From the NCBI RefSeq assembly GCF_050624435.1, contig NC_134536.1, positions 7,940,758 through 8,004,757 on the forward strand: a stretch of DNA of 64,000 nt, in the 5' to 3' direction. The notes under the pieces are model-generated. The model saw only the letters and a list, made by a program, of their open reading frames with translations. It was not told the DNA's origin and searched no databases. Origin of the DNA: Tenrec ecaudatus (lineage: Eukaryota > Chordata > Mammalia > Afrosoricida > Tenrecidae). Position 1 is the stretch's first letter, and every line of letters begins with the position of its first letter. Shown here piece by piece: positions 33,255-43,819 of this stretch. The translations under genes and the position numbers were made by a program.

Positions 33255-34567
33255 AAAGAAATTAACAGCCAAAACAGTGAGGAAATCCTAGAGGAAAACT
33301 TCCCCAATATAATAAAAAAAGATCCAACAATCATCCAGAAAGCAGAGAGGACACCAATTAGACTGAATCCCAGAAATAAAAAACACCAAGGCATATAGTA
33401 GTCAAATTATCCAACTTCGAGAAAAAGGAGAAACTCATAAGGGCAGCTAGAGGGAAAAAATGAAGTCACCTATAAGGGTAATCAGATAAGAATATGCTCA
33501 GACTTATCTGCAGAAACCATGACGAAGAGGAGAGAATAGAGTAGCATCATCAGAGAGTTGAAGGAGAATAATTGTAGCCTGGGAATCCTCTACCCTGCCA
33601 AGCTCTCCATCAAAATAGAAGGGGGGGGGGTTAGAATTTTCACAGATAAGCAACACTTAAGAGAATATGTAAAAAGAAAACAAGCACTCCAAAGGTAACC
33701 TGTCAACTCACTTTGAACTGAAGACCAACATCCACAGAACACACACATGAGGCCACCACATAGTGCAACATTATCCAGAAGTCACGGCACTGAAAGCAGT
33801 GCCCAAGTCTCCTTTGACCCAACAGGGTAAAGAAGACAACATACACAACACACAGCTAAGGAGGGAGGCAGGACAATACTTAACACAAAAGGTATGAGAT
33901 GGTGACAAAGAACCCACAGATGGATGCAATTACTGTGAATATCACTGGTCTGAACTCAGTCATTAAAAGAAAAATATTAGTAGACTGGAGTAGGAAAAAA
34001 AATCTGCTGTCTGCAAGAGACACATCTCAAGCTCACAGACAAACATGGGTTAGGGGTTAAAGGATGGCAAAATGTGTATCAAGCGAATGGAAAGCTAAAG
34101 AAAGCAGGAATTGCAATCCTAATCTGACAAAATCGATCTCAAGGCGCAGGACATAACATGAGATAAGTATGGGCACTATAAAAGCAGTAGACCAAGAGCC
34201 TGTGAAAATAATAAACATATACTTGCCCAATGAGAGACCCACGAAGTTCGTTAACCAAATCCTCCAAAAGATAAAAAAAGAAATCACAGGATGGACAATC
34301 ATAGTAGGAAACCTCAATGCACCTCTCTCCAAAAAAGACAGATTAGTGGGAAAGAAGTTAAGCAAAGAGACTGCAGAACTAAATGCTACAACCAGGCAAC
34401 TCAACCTGATATATTCAGACCTTTCAACCCAGATGCAAAAAAAAAAAATACACATTCTTTTCAAATGTAAATGGCGCATATTCGAAATAGACCACATGTG
34501 AGGCACAAGTCAAACTTGAGTAAAGCCATACATATATATCAAGGAGCTCAAGAAGAAAGAACCTGTA

Positions 34568-34670
34568 TTGAAAATGATAATGGCAGCAATTGTACAACTA
34601 TGCTCGATCTAATAGAACCATGGATTGTACTACTATCTGTAAGAGCTCTTAATAAAATGGTTTTTTTAAA
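34568..34670 (+). mobile_element. Short L1-type tail inside ORF2 remnant
   Basis: TTGAAAATGATAATGGCAGC to GCTCTTAATAAAATGGTTTT. It replaces ORF2 text after the endonuclease block. No target duplication resolved. Confidence 0.5.
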
Positions 34671-35236
34671 GACTGATTATACAGTATTACAAAATACTAT
34701 ACTCCAATGAATTCAACAACTTGGAGGACTTGGACAAATATCCACAGCAAAAGAAGAAATAGATAAGGTCATTAAGGAACTCTCAATAAAAAGAGCCTAG
34801 CCCAGATGACCTCACAGGAGAATTCTACCAAGCATTCAGGGAAGGGCTGACATCAACTCTACACAAACTCTTCCAGAAGACAACTTCTATGAAGCTAGTA
34901 TAACACTGAGACCACAGATGGGCAAGGATCCCACACGAATAGAGAATTACAGTCTGATATCGCTAATGAACACAGATGCAAAAATCCTCAACAAAATTTT
35001 AGCCAATGGAATACAAATTTTATCAAAAATTGATCCATCATGACCAACTGGGATTCAAACCAGTGATGCAGGGATGGGTCAACAGTTGCAAAAACCATCA
35101 ACATTATTCATTAAATTAACCAGAAAAGGGACAAAAACTACATGATCATATCACTAGATGCATAAAAAGTGTTTGACAACATTCAACACCCATTCCTAAC
35201 TAAGCTACTCAAGAAAAGATTAGAAGGAAATTAATA

Positions 35237-35740
35237 CAGTGGTTCTCAACCTTTCTAATGCCACAACCCTTTAATACAGTTCCTCGTGTTGTGGTGACCC
35301 CCCCCAACCATATTATTTCCTTTGCTACATCATAACTGTAATTTTGCTAATGTTATGAATCAGAATGTAAATATATCTGATATGCAGGATGTATTTTCAT
35401 TGTTACAAATTGAACATAATTAAAGCATGGTGATTAATCACAAGAACAATATGAATCATATATTGTGAAATATTTATTTCTAATTACAAATAAATGAAAC
35501 TTTGTCTTGAAGCATGAGGTAACATGGCTAACGGTCTTAATGACAAGCATAAACTATAGTGCTAGATTTTGTGACTGTATGTGTAAAAAGCCAACGTCAG
35601 TGTGAAGGTTGAGATGGATGAGCAGTGTCTGGTTCATAAGACCATCGGAAAGATATGTTTTCCCATGGTCTTAGGTGACTCCTGTGAAAGGGTCGTTTGA
35701 CCCCCAAAGGGGTTACGACCCCACAGGTTGAGAACCACTG
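35237..35740 (+). mobile_element. SPIN hAT element, long form (504 bp), inside L1
   Basis: Ends CAGTGGTTCTCAACCT and AGGTTGAGAACCACTG. Includes the SPIN core TAATACAGTTCCTCGTGTTG, GATATGCAGGATGTATTTTC and GACCATCGGAAAGATATG. Flanks AATTAATA and CCTTAATA share their last 6 bases. No transposase frame, so it is non-autonomous. Confidence 0.9.
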
Positions 35741-36860
35741 CCTTAATATAATAAAAGCTACATATGAAAAACCAACAGCCAGCATTATAATTAATAGAGA
35801 AAGAAATTAAAATATTCCCACTGAATAAAGGGACCCAACCAGTATGCACCTTGTACCCACTTCTATTCTAAAAATATAAGGCAATGAAAGGATATCATGA
35901 GTATATGTTTGGGGAAAGAAGTGAAATTATCATTATTTTCAGATGACATGATTTTATTTATTGAGAACCCCAAAGACTCCACAATAGGATTGCTGGAAAC
36001 AATAGAGGAATATGGTAGAGAGGCAGGATATAAGATTGACAATCAGAAGTTAATTGGATTGCTATATAACACTGATTAAATTATAGAAAAGGAGATCAAG
36101 AAGGTAGTACCCTTCACAATAGTCAAGCATAAATTGAACTATTGAGGGATATACCGAACCACAAATAAATAAAAGATCTCTATGAAAACTATAGAACATT
36201 ATTACAAGAAACCAAGAGAGATTTTCACAACTGGAAGAATACCCCATGCTCATGAATCAGAAGACTCAATATTGTAAAGATGTAAATCCTGCCCAAGGCA
36301 CTATGTACATTCAATGCAATCCCAATACAAATTCCAACATCATTTCAAAGAAATGGGAAAAATGACTATGAACTTCGTATGGAAAGGGAAGAAACCCAGT
36401 ATTGGCAAAGAACTCCTCAAGAAGAACGAAGTGGGTGGCTGGCATGACCTGACTTCAAAACTAGTTCTATCGCCACAGTTGTCCTAACAGCACGGTCCAG
36501 CGACAGATACTCAGACCAACGTATAAGAACACAAGATCCAGGAATAAAAGCAGCAGCATATAGACAACTGCTCTTTGGCAAAGGCCCCAAAGAGATCAAA
36601 TGGGAAGCTGATGCCCTTTCATTCAACAAATAGTGCTGGCAAAACTGGATATTAGTTTGCAGAAGGATGAAACAAGACCCTTACCTCCCTCCACGCACAA
36701 GAGCAAAATCAAGGTGGGTCACAGACCTTGAGGTAAAACAAAGCTAAGATTCTTGGCAAAGGGAACACACAATTCCCAGGCGGAGGACCTGTTATTCTGG
36801 CCAGAGTCAGACCAAACCCAAAGATTCATACATCACCAACGACAGACGCAGACAGCACCT

Positions 36861-38560
36861 GTGGAAAAAGGCATCTTCTCCCCAACCCTATCATGTCTTT
36901 AAGGCCCACAGAGGGGTAGAGGAAGGAAAACAAAGGCAATGGGGGCGGGGCGGGGCAGGTCAGGGCACTAACCAACCCAAGGGGAGGGTATTGTTGTGTC
37001 TCAGAGCAACGTTCCTGAGCGGAGCAGCCCCTTCCGGGGGCCAGCCTGGGCCTGGGGCACGACAGCCTCTCCTAGATGAGTGTGAGTCACAGAAGACAGC
37101 CCTGAACATGGAGTTCAACAAGAGCGACAGGTCTGACCTGCCCACATGGGAGCAGACTAGGGGGAGTGCAACCGGCCAGTGAGGGGACCAAAGACACAAA
37201 GTCCCAAGGAACTTGGAGTGTGGACTTCTGACTCAGGGGTGGGGGTGAGGGACAGCACCTGAACTGGTTGGAGGTTACTCACAAGGGGCCCACCCTGAAA
37301 GTCTAAAGTGGTGGTGGGGGGAGGGGGGCATGAGACCACTCCATCCTGGACTGCGGGAATAGCAACATGGACCTCTGGGAGACTTGCCTTTTGGACGTGA
37401 ATGTGGCTCCATGTCACAATCCCCGTTAGTCTGGTGGCTGTCTGTGCTGCTGTTTGTCTTTTAGTTTTATTTTGGCTTTTGGCATTGATCTATACAAGAA
37501 ATCCAAGATAAGCAATCTTACAGAGGCAGCAACCGTACTGCTGGTTTCTGGGGGACAGGGAGGGAAAAGGAGGGGGAGGTGAGCGGCAGCCAACAGTGCC
37601 GGGTACAGGGGAAAAGGAAGAGTTCTAAAACAGAACATGAGGAAGGTGTAGCTTTTCCGGATGGGCATGTTTGATCAACCGAGTTGTATCTGAGAGGGAT
37701 TTCTGAGAGGTGAACGACAGGCAAACATAATAGTGGGGTAGGAGGAAAAAAGAAAAACCAATACATATGTATGTGTGCCTATATGTGCATAATTGTTTAT
37801 GTATGTGTGTACATGAAAATGCAACAACTTAAGTAGATGGACTTTGGGTCTCTACTTAAATCTTACCTCTGTACAAGAATGATTTCTAATAATGGGGCAC
37901 TGTATGATACCCACCGCCCTGACGCGATCACTGAAGACAAAATGGATGCATAAGCAAGGTGGTGAAGAAAGCTGGTGGTGCCCAGCTATCAAAAGCTATA
38001 GCATCTGATGTCTTAAAGGCTTGGAGTTAAACGAGTGGCCATCCATCAAGGCTGGGTGATCATGAGGTGTCGACGGTAAGGGGTATCATAAATTCAAGAA
38101 GTACTCATCCAAATTGATATGAAGGAGACTGTATGTAGTGGAGACCAAAGTCCACCAGCAAGACAATGGGACAGTCCCTCTTAGAAGGCCATCACAGAAT
38201 AGAGGATAAACCCAGAGAGCGATGTGGCACTGATGAACCACATAATTATCCTCTAGTTCTTTCAAATTTCTTCCCCTTCCTATTAGGGTCCCTACATGAT
38301 ATACCTCATTGGTCGTGTTAGACTAGCATGTGTTCATTTGCTCCTTTAAGATGAGCAAATGACTCTGTACATGGCAGTCAGGACAGTCGGCCCCTCAGAG
38401 GCACTGACAGGAGTAAGGGGCCCCTGAGGGTACAGGAAGGGGGAGGGGAGTTGACAGCATTGATGACTGTATAGCCCCACCCAAAGGGATTGAACAACTG
38501 AACTGTATGGGAAGGGAAGGGCTATATTGGAATGAGTAAGAAAGGTCAATAAAAATATTA
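36861..38560 (+). mobile_element. L1 3' UTR with polyA signal
   Basis: GAGACCACTCCATCCTGGAC, then GTTTGATCAACCGAGTTG, TCTGATGTCTTAAAGGCTTG, GCCATCCATCAAGGCTGGG, to AATAAAAATATTATTC. Shares many words with the UTR at 25791, as expected for one L1 lineage. Confidence 0.65.
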
Positions 38561-38847
38561 TTCAAACGAGAGAGAAAGGGCAGTGGCAGGGGGTTGTTTT
38601 TGTCCCTGAGTTCACTCCAACTCAAAGACTGACCCCCCCACCCTCACGCCGTGTGTCAGCAGAGAACTATGCACCACAGGGTTTCCAACAAATGAGTTTT
38701 CAAGAGTAGATCACTGTGGAAAGCGGCACATTTGTGTTGTTTGAAGCCACACTGTGTGGTGATTCATTACAGCAGCAAGTGGGTGAGGCTGTGTGAAACT
38801 GAGCACTACAAAATAGCTCAGGTTCTCCCCCCCCCCCTTGCAGGAGA
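38561..38847. other. Unannotated spacer
   Basis: Includes C-rich runs (38827-38838); nothing else seen. Confidence 0.35.
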
Positions 38848-39056
38848 AGTCAAAGCAAGTTCACTCCCACTGCATCTATTCTGACCCCTAGCGACCCCAT
38901 GGGACGGGGCAGAACTGCTCCTGTGGGTTTCTGAGACTGCAGCTCTTTACGGGAGTACAGAGCCTCATCTATCTTCCTTGGAGCAGCGGATGGTTTAGAA
39001 CTGCCGACTTTTCAGTTAGTGGCCCAACACGTAGCCACCTACATCACCAGGGCTCT
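38848..39056 (-). repeat. AfroSINE copy, reverse
   Basis: CACTCCCACTGCATCTATTC, CGACCCCATGGGACGGGGC, CTTTACGGGAGTACAGAGC and CCGACTTTTCAGTTAGTGG. Confidence 0.85.
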
Positions 39057-39075
39057 CCTTGTTGAAGGCATTAAA

Positions 39076-39087
39076 TACACACACACA

Positions 39088-39118
<31 letters not shown>

Positions 39119-39148
39119 TTAAATTAATAAAAATACACACACACACAC
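39076..39148 (+). repeat. (AC)n-(TC)n and (AC)n microsatellites
   Basis: AC at 39076-39088, TC at 39089-39114, AC at 39134-39148, separated by a short AT-rich stretch. Confidence 0.95.
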
Positions 39149-40799
39149 GCAGACTGAGAAATACAGGAAAATGTGAGGAAACCTTTGAAATTTATTTTAA
39201 GCTTGTTTCATGCTTACAAAACCTTTCCTCATCTCAAGGGTAACTTTTTCATTTTCTTCTATTTACTGTCATTTTAAAAAAAATCTGTGAAATAGTTTCA
39301 ATTTTATTTTAGTATGAAGGTCAAATTAAGGATTAATTCTATTTCTACTTTCCTACGTGGTCAGTTCCCCAAACATCTTCGTCTCAGATGGACTACGCCA
39401 GCTTTATCACAGCCCCGGTTCTCTATGCAGACAATTGCTGTACCTTCATCCGTGTCCGGGTCAGTCTCCCACAAGCGTCCGTTAGAGCTTTACCATGCCA
39501 CGCTGTCATCCATGTAACATGCAGTTGCCAGATGCGCCGTTGTGGGCACATGACGAAAACACTGCTGTGTCGATGAAGGCACGCCATGGACTGAAAGTGG
39601 CAGCCTAATCTCAAAGACACTCAGGTGTGGAAATCAGGCACCTGAGGGCAATGCAGCGCAGGTATGACAGGTTGGCGGGATTGTTGGTTTTCTTTATCCA
39701 TGTTTTCAGATGAATGAATGCCTGCTGACTTTTCCAAATGAACTTTACAGTTAGAAAGTCACCCCCCCACCCCCCACCCCCACCGCCAGCCTGAGGGTGA
39801 AGTTGGATGGCATTGGATTTCAGACAAACGAGGGATGTGACATCAAGGCTGCCGTGTGGTTGGAGAGGAGTGGGCTTTCGGCCCTGCTTTCTCCCTCGTC
39901 GGAAAGCCCTGTCGTGTTTCCCTTGCCCAAACATGAATGTGTAGCAGGTGACAGACAGACCGAGGAGAGCAATCTGGGCAACGGCCTCTCCTTCAGAGAA
40001 AAGGATCCACAGAGAAAGGTCAACTAATTTTAAGATGATTATTTTTAAGACTGTTATTTCGAGTCACGATCTTTCTCACGCAAGTCTCATGGAAATAGTT
40101 TAAACCGTGAAGTGTAGAATTTCTATGGAAAGGACCCCAAGGAGGAGGTGGGGAGGCTCCCCAGGGGAGACACAAGATCTCCATCCAGCCCCGTGCAGCC
40201 CGCCGGGCCCGCCCAGGACAGCCAGGTTTATCCACCAGAGCGCACCACCTGAAACCACTGAGAACCCCCCCCAACCCTCCCCCCTCCACCGACTGCCCGG
40301 GCCTGCCCAACCCAGAGGCCCACGTAGGGCCATGTCAGCGTGCAGTGACCAGCACTCCTGAGAATAAGACCACCTGGCCATGGCCAACCCCTATTTGGGG
40401 GTGCCCCAGCACCTGGACCAGGCTGGACACCACTGGCCCTCAGAGAATGCCAGGGGCCGGGGGAGGGGTGGGAGACCAGGAGGGTGCACATTCAAGGACC
40501 ATGAGGTCAGCGAACTGAGCTGAGGAGCGGAGTGGGGGCAGGATGGGGGCGAGCATGAGTGAGGGGACTCCACAGCTAGATGTACGATGACAACCAACAG
40601 GGCAGAGGTGACAGGACCACCCCGATAGGGGGGGGGGGCTGGGCCCTCGACCTGTAGACTCTATTGTGTTGGAGAAAATAAAACACACCCTGAGGCCGGG
40701 AGGGGGGCTTCCAACGCAGTCCTCTATGGCAGAAGGCCACTGCCACGTCTTTCTCTGGTGCCACAGGCGCCGTTCAGTTAGCAGCAGTGCTTAAATACA
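39149..40799. other. No gene recognised
   Basis: Unique DNA with C/G-rich runs (for example 39761-39782). No exon or repeat supported. Confidence 0.35.
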
Positions 40800-40946
40800 G
40801 ATGTTGTTACCAAGCAGTCGCTTCTGACCCATAGCGACGCTGGGCACAGCAAAGCACAGCACTGCCTGGTCCTGCACCATCCTCACAACTGCCCCCAGCC
40901 CAAGCCCGCACTGCAGCCACGGTGTCAACCCGTCTCCTTGAGGACA
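40800..40946 (-). mobile_element. RTE LINE 3' end, reverse
   Basis: GTCGCTTCTGACCCATAGCG, GCACTGCCTGGTCCTGCACC, ATCCTCACAACTGC, CACGGTGTCAACCCGTCTCC. GC-rich divergence of the RTE 3' end. Confidence 0.65.
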
Positions 40947-42038
40947 TCACAGTGTGGTATAATGCAGTCTGACAGGGGGACCCAGGGACGGAGAGGAGGC
41001 AGAAGCTGCCAAGCCAGCAGAGGACAGTCAGGAACGTGGACAGGCCTCACTGGGCCATCCGGACTGGACACGGCCCCCCTTCAGGATGGGTCGGGAGACG
41101 TGTGCGTGGACCTGCTAGGAGGCCTGAGTGCCACGCCACACAAATGGGGGCCGTGTGTGCAGGAAAGCGTCCCACTGCCCAGGTGGCATGTGGTTTGGTG
41201 GGGACAAGGGGCGCTTTAAGCAACCTCAGCTCCAGAACAAGCCTGAGCAAGAGAAGGAGTCTGCGAGCAGAGGACTGCTGGCCGGGCACGTGGGGACGAG
41301 AAGGTGGTGTGGCTGCAGAGGGGCTCCAGGAATCAGCCTGAGGACAAGCACCGCAGATGGGGGTCTCAGAGGGGGGTAGGCTGCAGAGGTGGAGGGGTGG
41401 ATGGATGGTGAGAAGACTTAGGGGCCTGGGGAGGGAGCCCATGGTGGTGAAGATGTAGAGGTGTGGGCGGTGATGGAGGCCCCAGGTGAGGCAGAGATGA
41501 GCACACCTGCTCACAGCCCAGGCTGGGGGTGGGGGTAGGCAGGACTGCGGGACCTCATGGGGAGGTGTTCAGGTGAGGAGGGGAGTAGTAGAGCCCCCGG
41601 GCTACCTGCTTTGGGTTCAATGGTGGGAGACGCCAGCATGTGGTCAGCCCTGGGGGGAGAGATGTGAAGAGCTGGAGGTGCAGAAGGCCCAGAAAGCTCT
41701 CACAGACAGAGGGGCGGCCTCCCTCCAGCTGGCTTGTCTTCCACGGGGCCAGGGTGGGCTGGTAAGGATGCAGGGGTGGGCCCTGGACTCCTACGCATTT
41801 CTGAATGCTCCTCTAAGGGGTGGATTTAAGCAAAACCAAACCTGCGGTGCTGGGCTCCCAGCTGTGCGCACCCCGGCTGGCCATCAGGGGGCAGTGCAGG
41901 CTGCGGGATCCGACAGCTGCCCGGGTTGAGTTGGTGCTGTGTGCCAGGCTGAGGGTGCACGCAGCAGGTACGCCATCCTGCACTGTGGTGCGAGTTAATC
42001 TGGGTCCGGCCTAAACGACCAGAGTCTGCGAAAGTTCC
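40947..42038. other. No gene recognised
   Basis: GC-rich, several overlapping frames on both strands without domains. Confidence 0.35.
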
Positions 42039-42188
42039 TAAAAAGCCCAAACCCAACGCCACAGGCTCCCAAGGACGTCACCTTTAACGAGGGCCACATT
42101 GCTCCCGGAGTGGTGGTGGATTCAAGCAGCCACGCTCTGGCACCACAGCAGAGCACTTGACCGCTGGGCCCCCTGGGCTTACTCTCCA
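42039..42188 (-). repeat. AfroSINE copy, reverse
   Basis: AGCCCAAACCCAACGCCACA at the start and a reversed head (GCACTTGACCGCTGGGCCCC) at the end; diverged. Confidence 0.5.
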
Positions 42189-42198
42189 ATGTTCTAGA

Positions 42199-42315
42199 AC
42201 GGGGCTCGGCACGCTTTTGAGGCAGAGAGCCAGTCCTGTCCCTCACAATTTAAAACTTAGATGCAAGAGTCCTAACTATATTTCTGCAAACAAAGGGAAT
42301 CCCTCACTATTATCT
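42199..42315 (-). mobile_element. Fragment of the 28259 hAT family, opposite orientation
   Basis: In reverse it reads ATTGTGAGGGACAGGACTGG then TCTCTGCCTCAAAAGCGTGC, aligning with GTTGAGGGACAGGATTGG and CTCAAGAGTTTGCTGG of the 28259 copy. Only one end is recognised. Confidence 0.5.
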
Positions 42316-43755
42316 GAGTCTCCTTGAAAAGACTCCAGAGCCACACGGAGGTGCTGAAATAGCCACTTTGTAGAAACGTGCCGGAACTACCTCGGCCAGA
42401 CACACTGCTCAGTCGTGTTCCTGTCTGCTTAGTGTAAGACAAGGGGACCCCAAAAGGCCACAGAGTCGGGGAGATTCCAGACCAACAATTCAAATCCCCT
42501 CCCGACGCCCCCAAGGTTTGCCTCAGTATCACTCACTAGACAGTCACTCGACAGCCCTGAGCCTGCGCACGGCAGCCCGTGGGTCCTTGGACACACTCAC
42601 GACCGAGCCAAGGCTCCAAGTTCTGGAAAATAACTCTGAAACTCCACCTGGGCAGCTGCCTCCACTGACAAACCCTTCCGCCCCGTGCCCCCCCCCCACC
42701 AACCTGGGCTGAACTTAAGAGTCTGACTGCACGTGTCAATCAAGTTCAAGGTTGATCGAACTGCCCGAGAACAAATACAGACAAAGCCAAGTGAAAAGTG
42801 GGACGTTGCACAAGAAGCAAAAATAAGTGTGCTGCACTCTGGTATAATTTCCCCCCCAAAATAAACAGCTTTGTTTCACAAAACATGCAGTCTCCAGGTG
42901 ACAGAAGAGGTCTATTCCCAGCTCTCTTGGGCAGGGGTCGGCAGAGCAGGTGCAGAAGAGGCTCGGCGGCGGCTTCACGGCGGCGCGGGCAGCCAGTGGC
43001 AGTGGCTGCCGTGGGGAATTGGTGGAGTGGCAGCAGAGGTGGCCTCAAGCCCTTCAAAGTGAGGGCAAGTTGCCCAACCTTGGCAAGAGGGCTGCCCTGC
43101 TCAAAGATGGTGCCCCACGGCACAGCTTTGAGTGTGTGGCTCCCCGAGTCCTGCCAAGAATCCCGTCTAAGCCCTCAGGCTCCTGAACAGGTTCTTGGCG
43201 CCTCTTCTGAGTCTCCCATTTCAAAGCTCCCCCCAACCAACCCCTCATGACTTCTCCCATCCTTTTCAGTTACCCTGATACATCGCCCAAACATGAACAC
43301 CCTGAGCTGCTCGGCTTTGCTTCCCGGATCCTGCCGGCACCGGCTGGCTGCCCTGCCACAGGGCAGAGGCGCTGTGAGCCAGACTTTGCGCCCTAGGGGT
43401 TGTTGCCTGTACCCCTCAAAACATGACCCATGCACAGGATGGGGACTCTCCCAAACTTCACTTTTTTTCCTTTACTAAACCTAAGGCTCTGTCTCGGGAA
43501 TTCCCCTTGGCCTCTTGGCCCTGTTTTCTCTCCTCGAAGTCATTTGCCTTGTTCGGAGGCAGGGGCTTCACCCGAGTCACTCAGAGGAAGAAGACTGCTG
43601 CTGGCCGGGTCACCGGTGCCACGTCAGGCTCCCCAGGCCTTCTTTACGTTGAGACTATGTACAGAGTTGCGAGTTCGGAGCAGGAAGCCCGTACAGCGCC
43701 GTCTGTGGATGGATCAGAAAGACACAAACCGGCAGCGGCGGGGACCGTGCTGTCA
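42316..43755. other. 3' flank of PNLDC1; no other gene seen
   Basis: Should include the PNLDC1 3' UTR on the minus strand, downstream of the stop at 43756-43758. No polyadenylation site chosen. GC-rich frames here have no domain. Confidence 0.4.
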
Positions 43756-43819
43756 TCAGGCTCTGGGTCTGCCGAGCAGAAAGGCCACCACGGCCCACGT
43801 GGTGATGATGCCACAGATC
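43756..43819 (-). CDS. PNLDC1: PNLDC1 last exon M, membrane anchor and stop, 64 bp
   Basis: Acceptor TTGCCTTGCAG. Codes ICGIITTWAVVAFLLGRPRA then TGA at 43756-43758. The helix fits the C-terminal anchor of PNLDC1. Confidence 0.9.

Larger units (their letters stand above)
32291..33470 (+). pseudogene. L1 ORF1 remnant
   Basis: At 32375-32686 the frame has a long coiled coil rich in E, K, N and I (MEEVENRINELEDNQAELNN), typical of the ORF1 trimerisation domain. It is then cut by the 58-bp repeats and the L1 tail, and resumes at 33271 (GAGGAAATCCTAGAGGAAAA). The RNA-binding C-terminal part is only partly visible and contains stops. Confidence 0.7.
33880..36860 (+). pseudogene. L1 ORF2 remnant (endonuclease and reverse transcriptase)
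   Basis: 34169-34501 reads as the endonuclease domain (KIINIYLPNERPTKFVNQIL, later KVNKDT-like KLSKETAELN), but the catalytic GDFN block is GNLN. 34930-35070 reads as the RT fingers ([20 protein letters not shown]). After the SPIN, 35930-35960 gives LSLFSDDMILFIENPKD, the YADD-equivalent active site as FSDD. Several frameshifts and stops. Confidence 0.8.
31600..38560 (+). mobile_element. Near-full-length, broken L1 with nested insertions
   Basis: In order: a repeated 5' UTR (31600-32290), degraded ORF1 (32291-33470), degraded ORF2 (33880-36860) and a 3' UTR (36861-38560) ending GTCAATAAAAATATTATTCA. Later arrivals inside it are a tiny L1 tail amplified to three copies (32702-32875), an L1 tail pair (32952-33254), another L1 tail (about 34568-34670) and a SPIN (35237-35740). 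Both frames are closed by stops, so it cannot move itself. Confidence 0.8.

Noticed and set aside
42904-42930. CAGGGGTCGGCAGAGCAGG as a hAT end
   Set aside because: Similar to hAT ends by a few bases but no partner end or target duplication.
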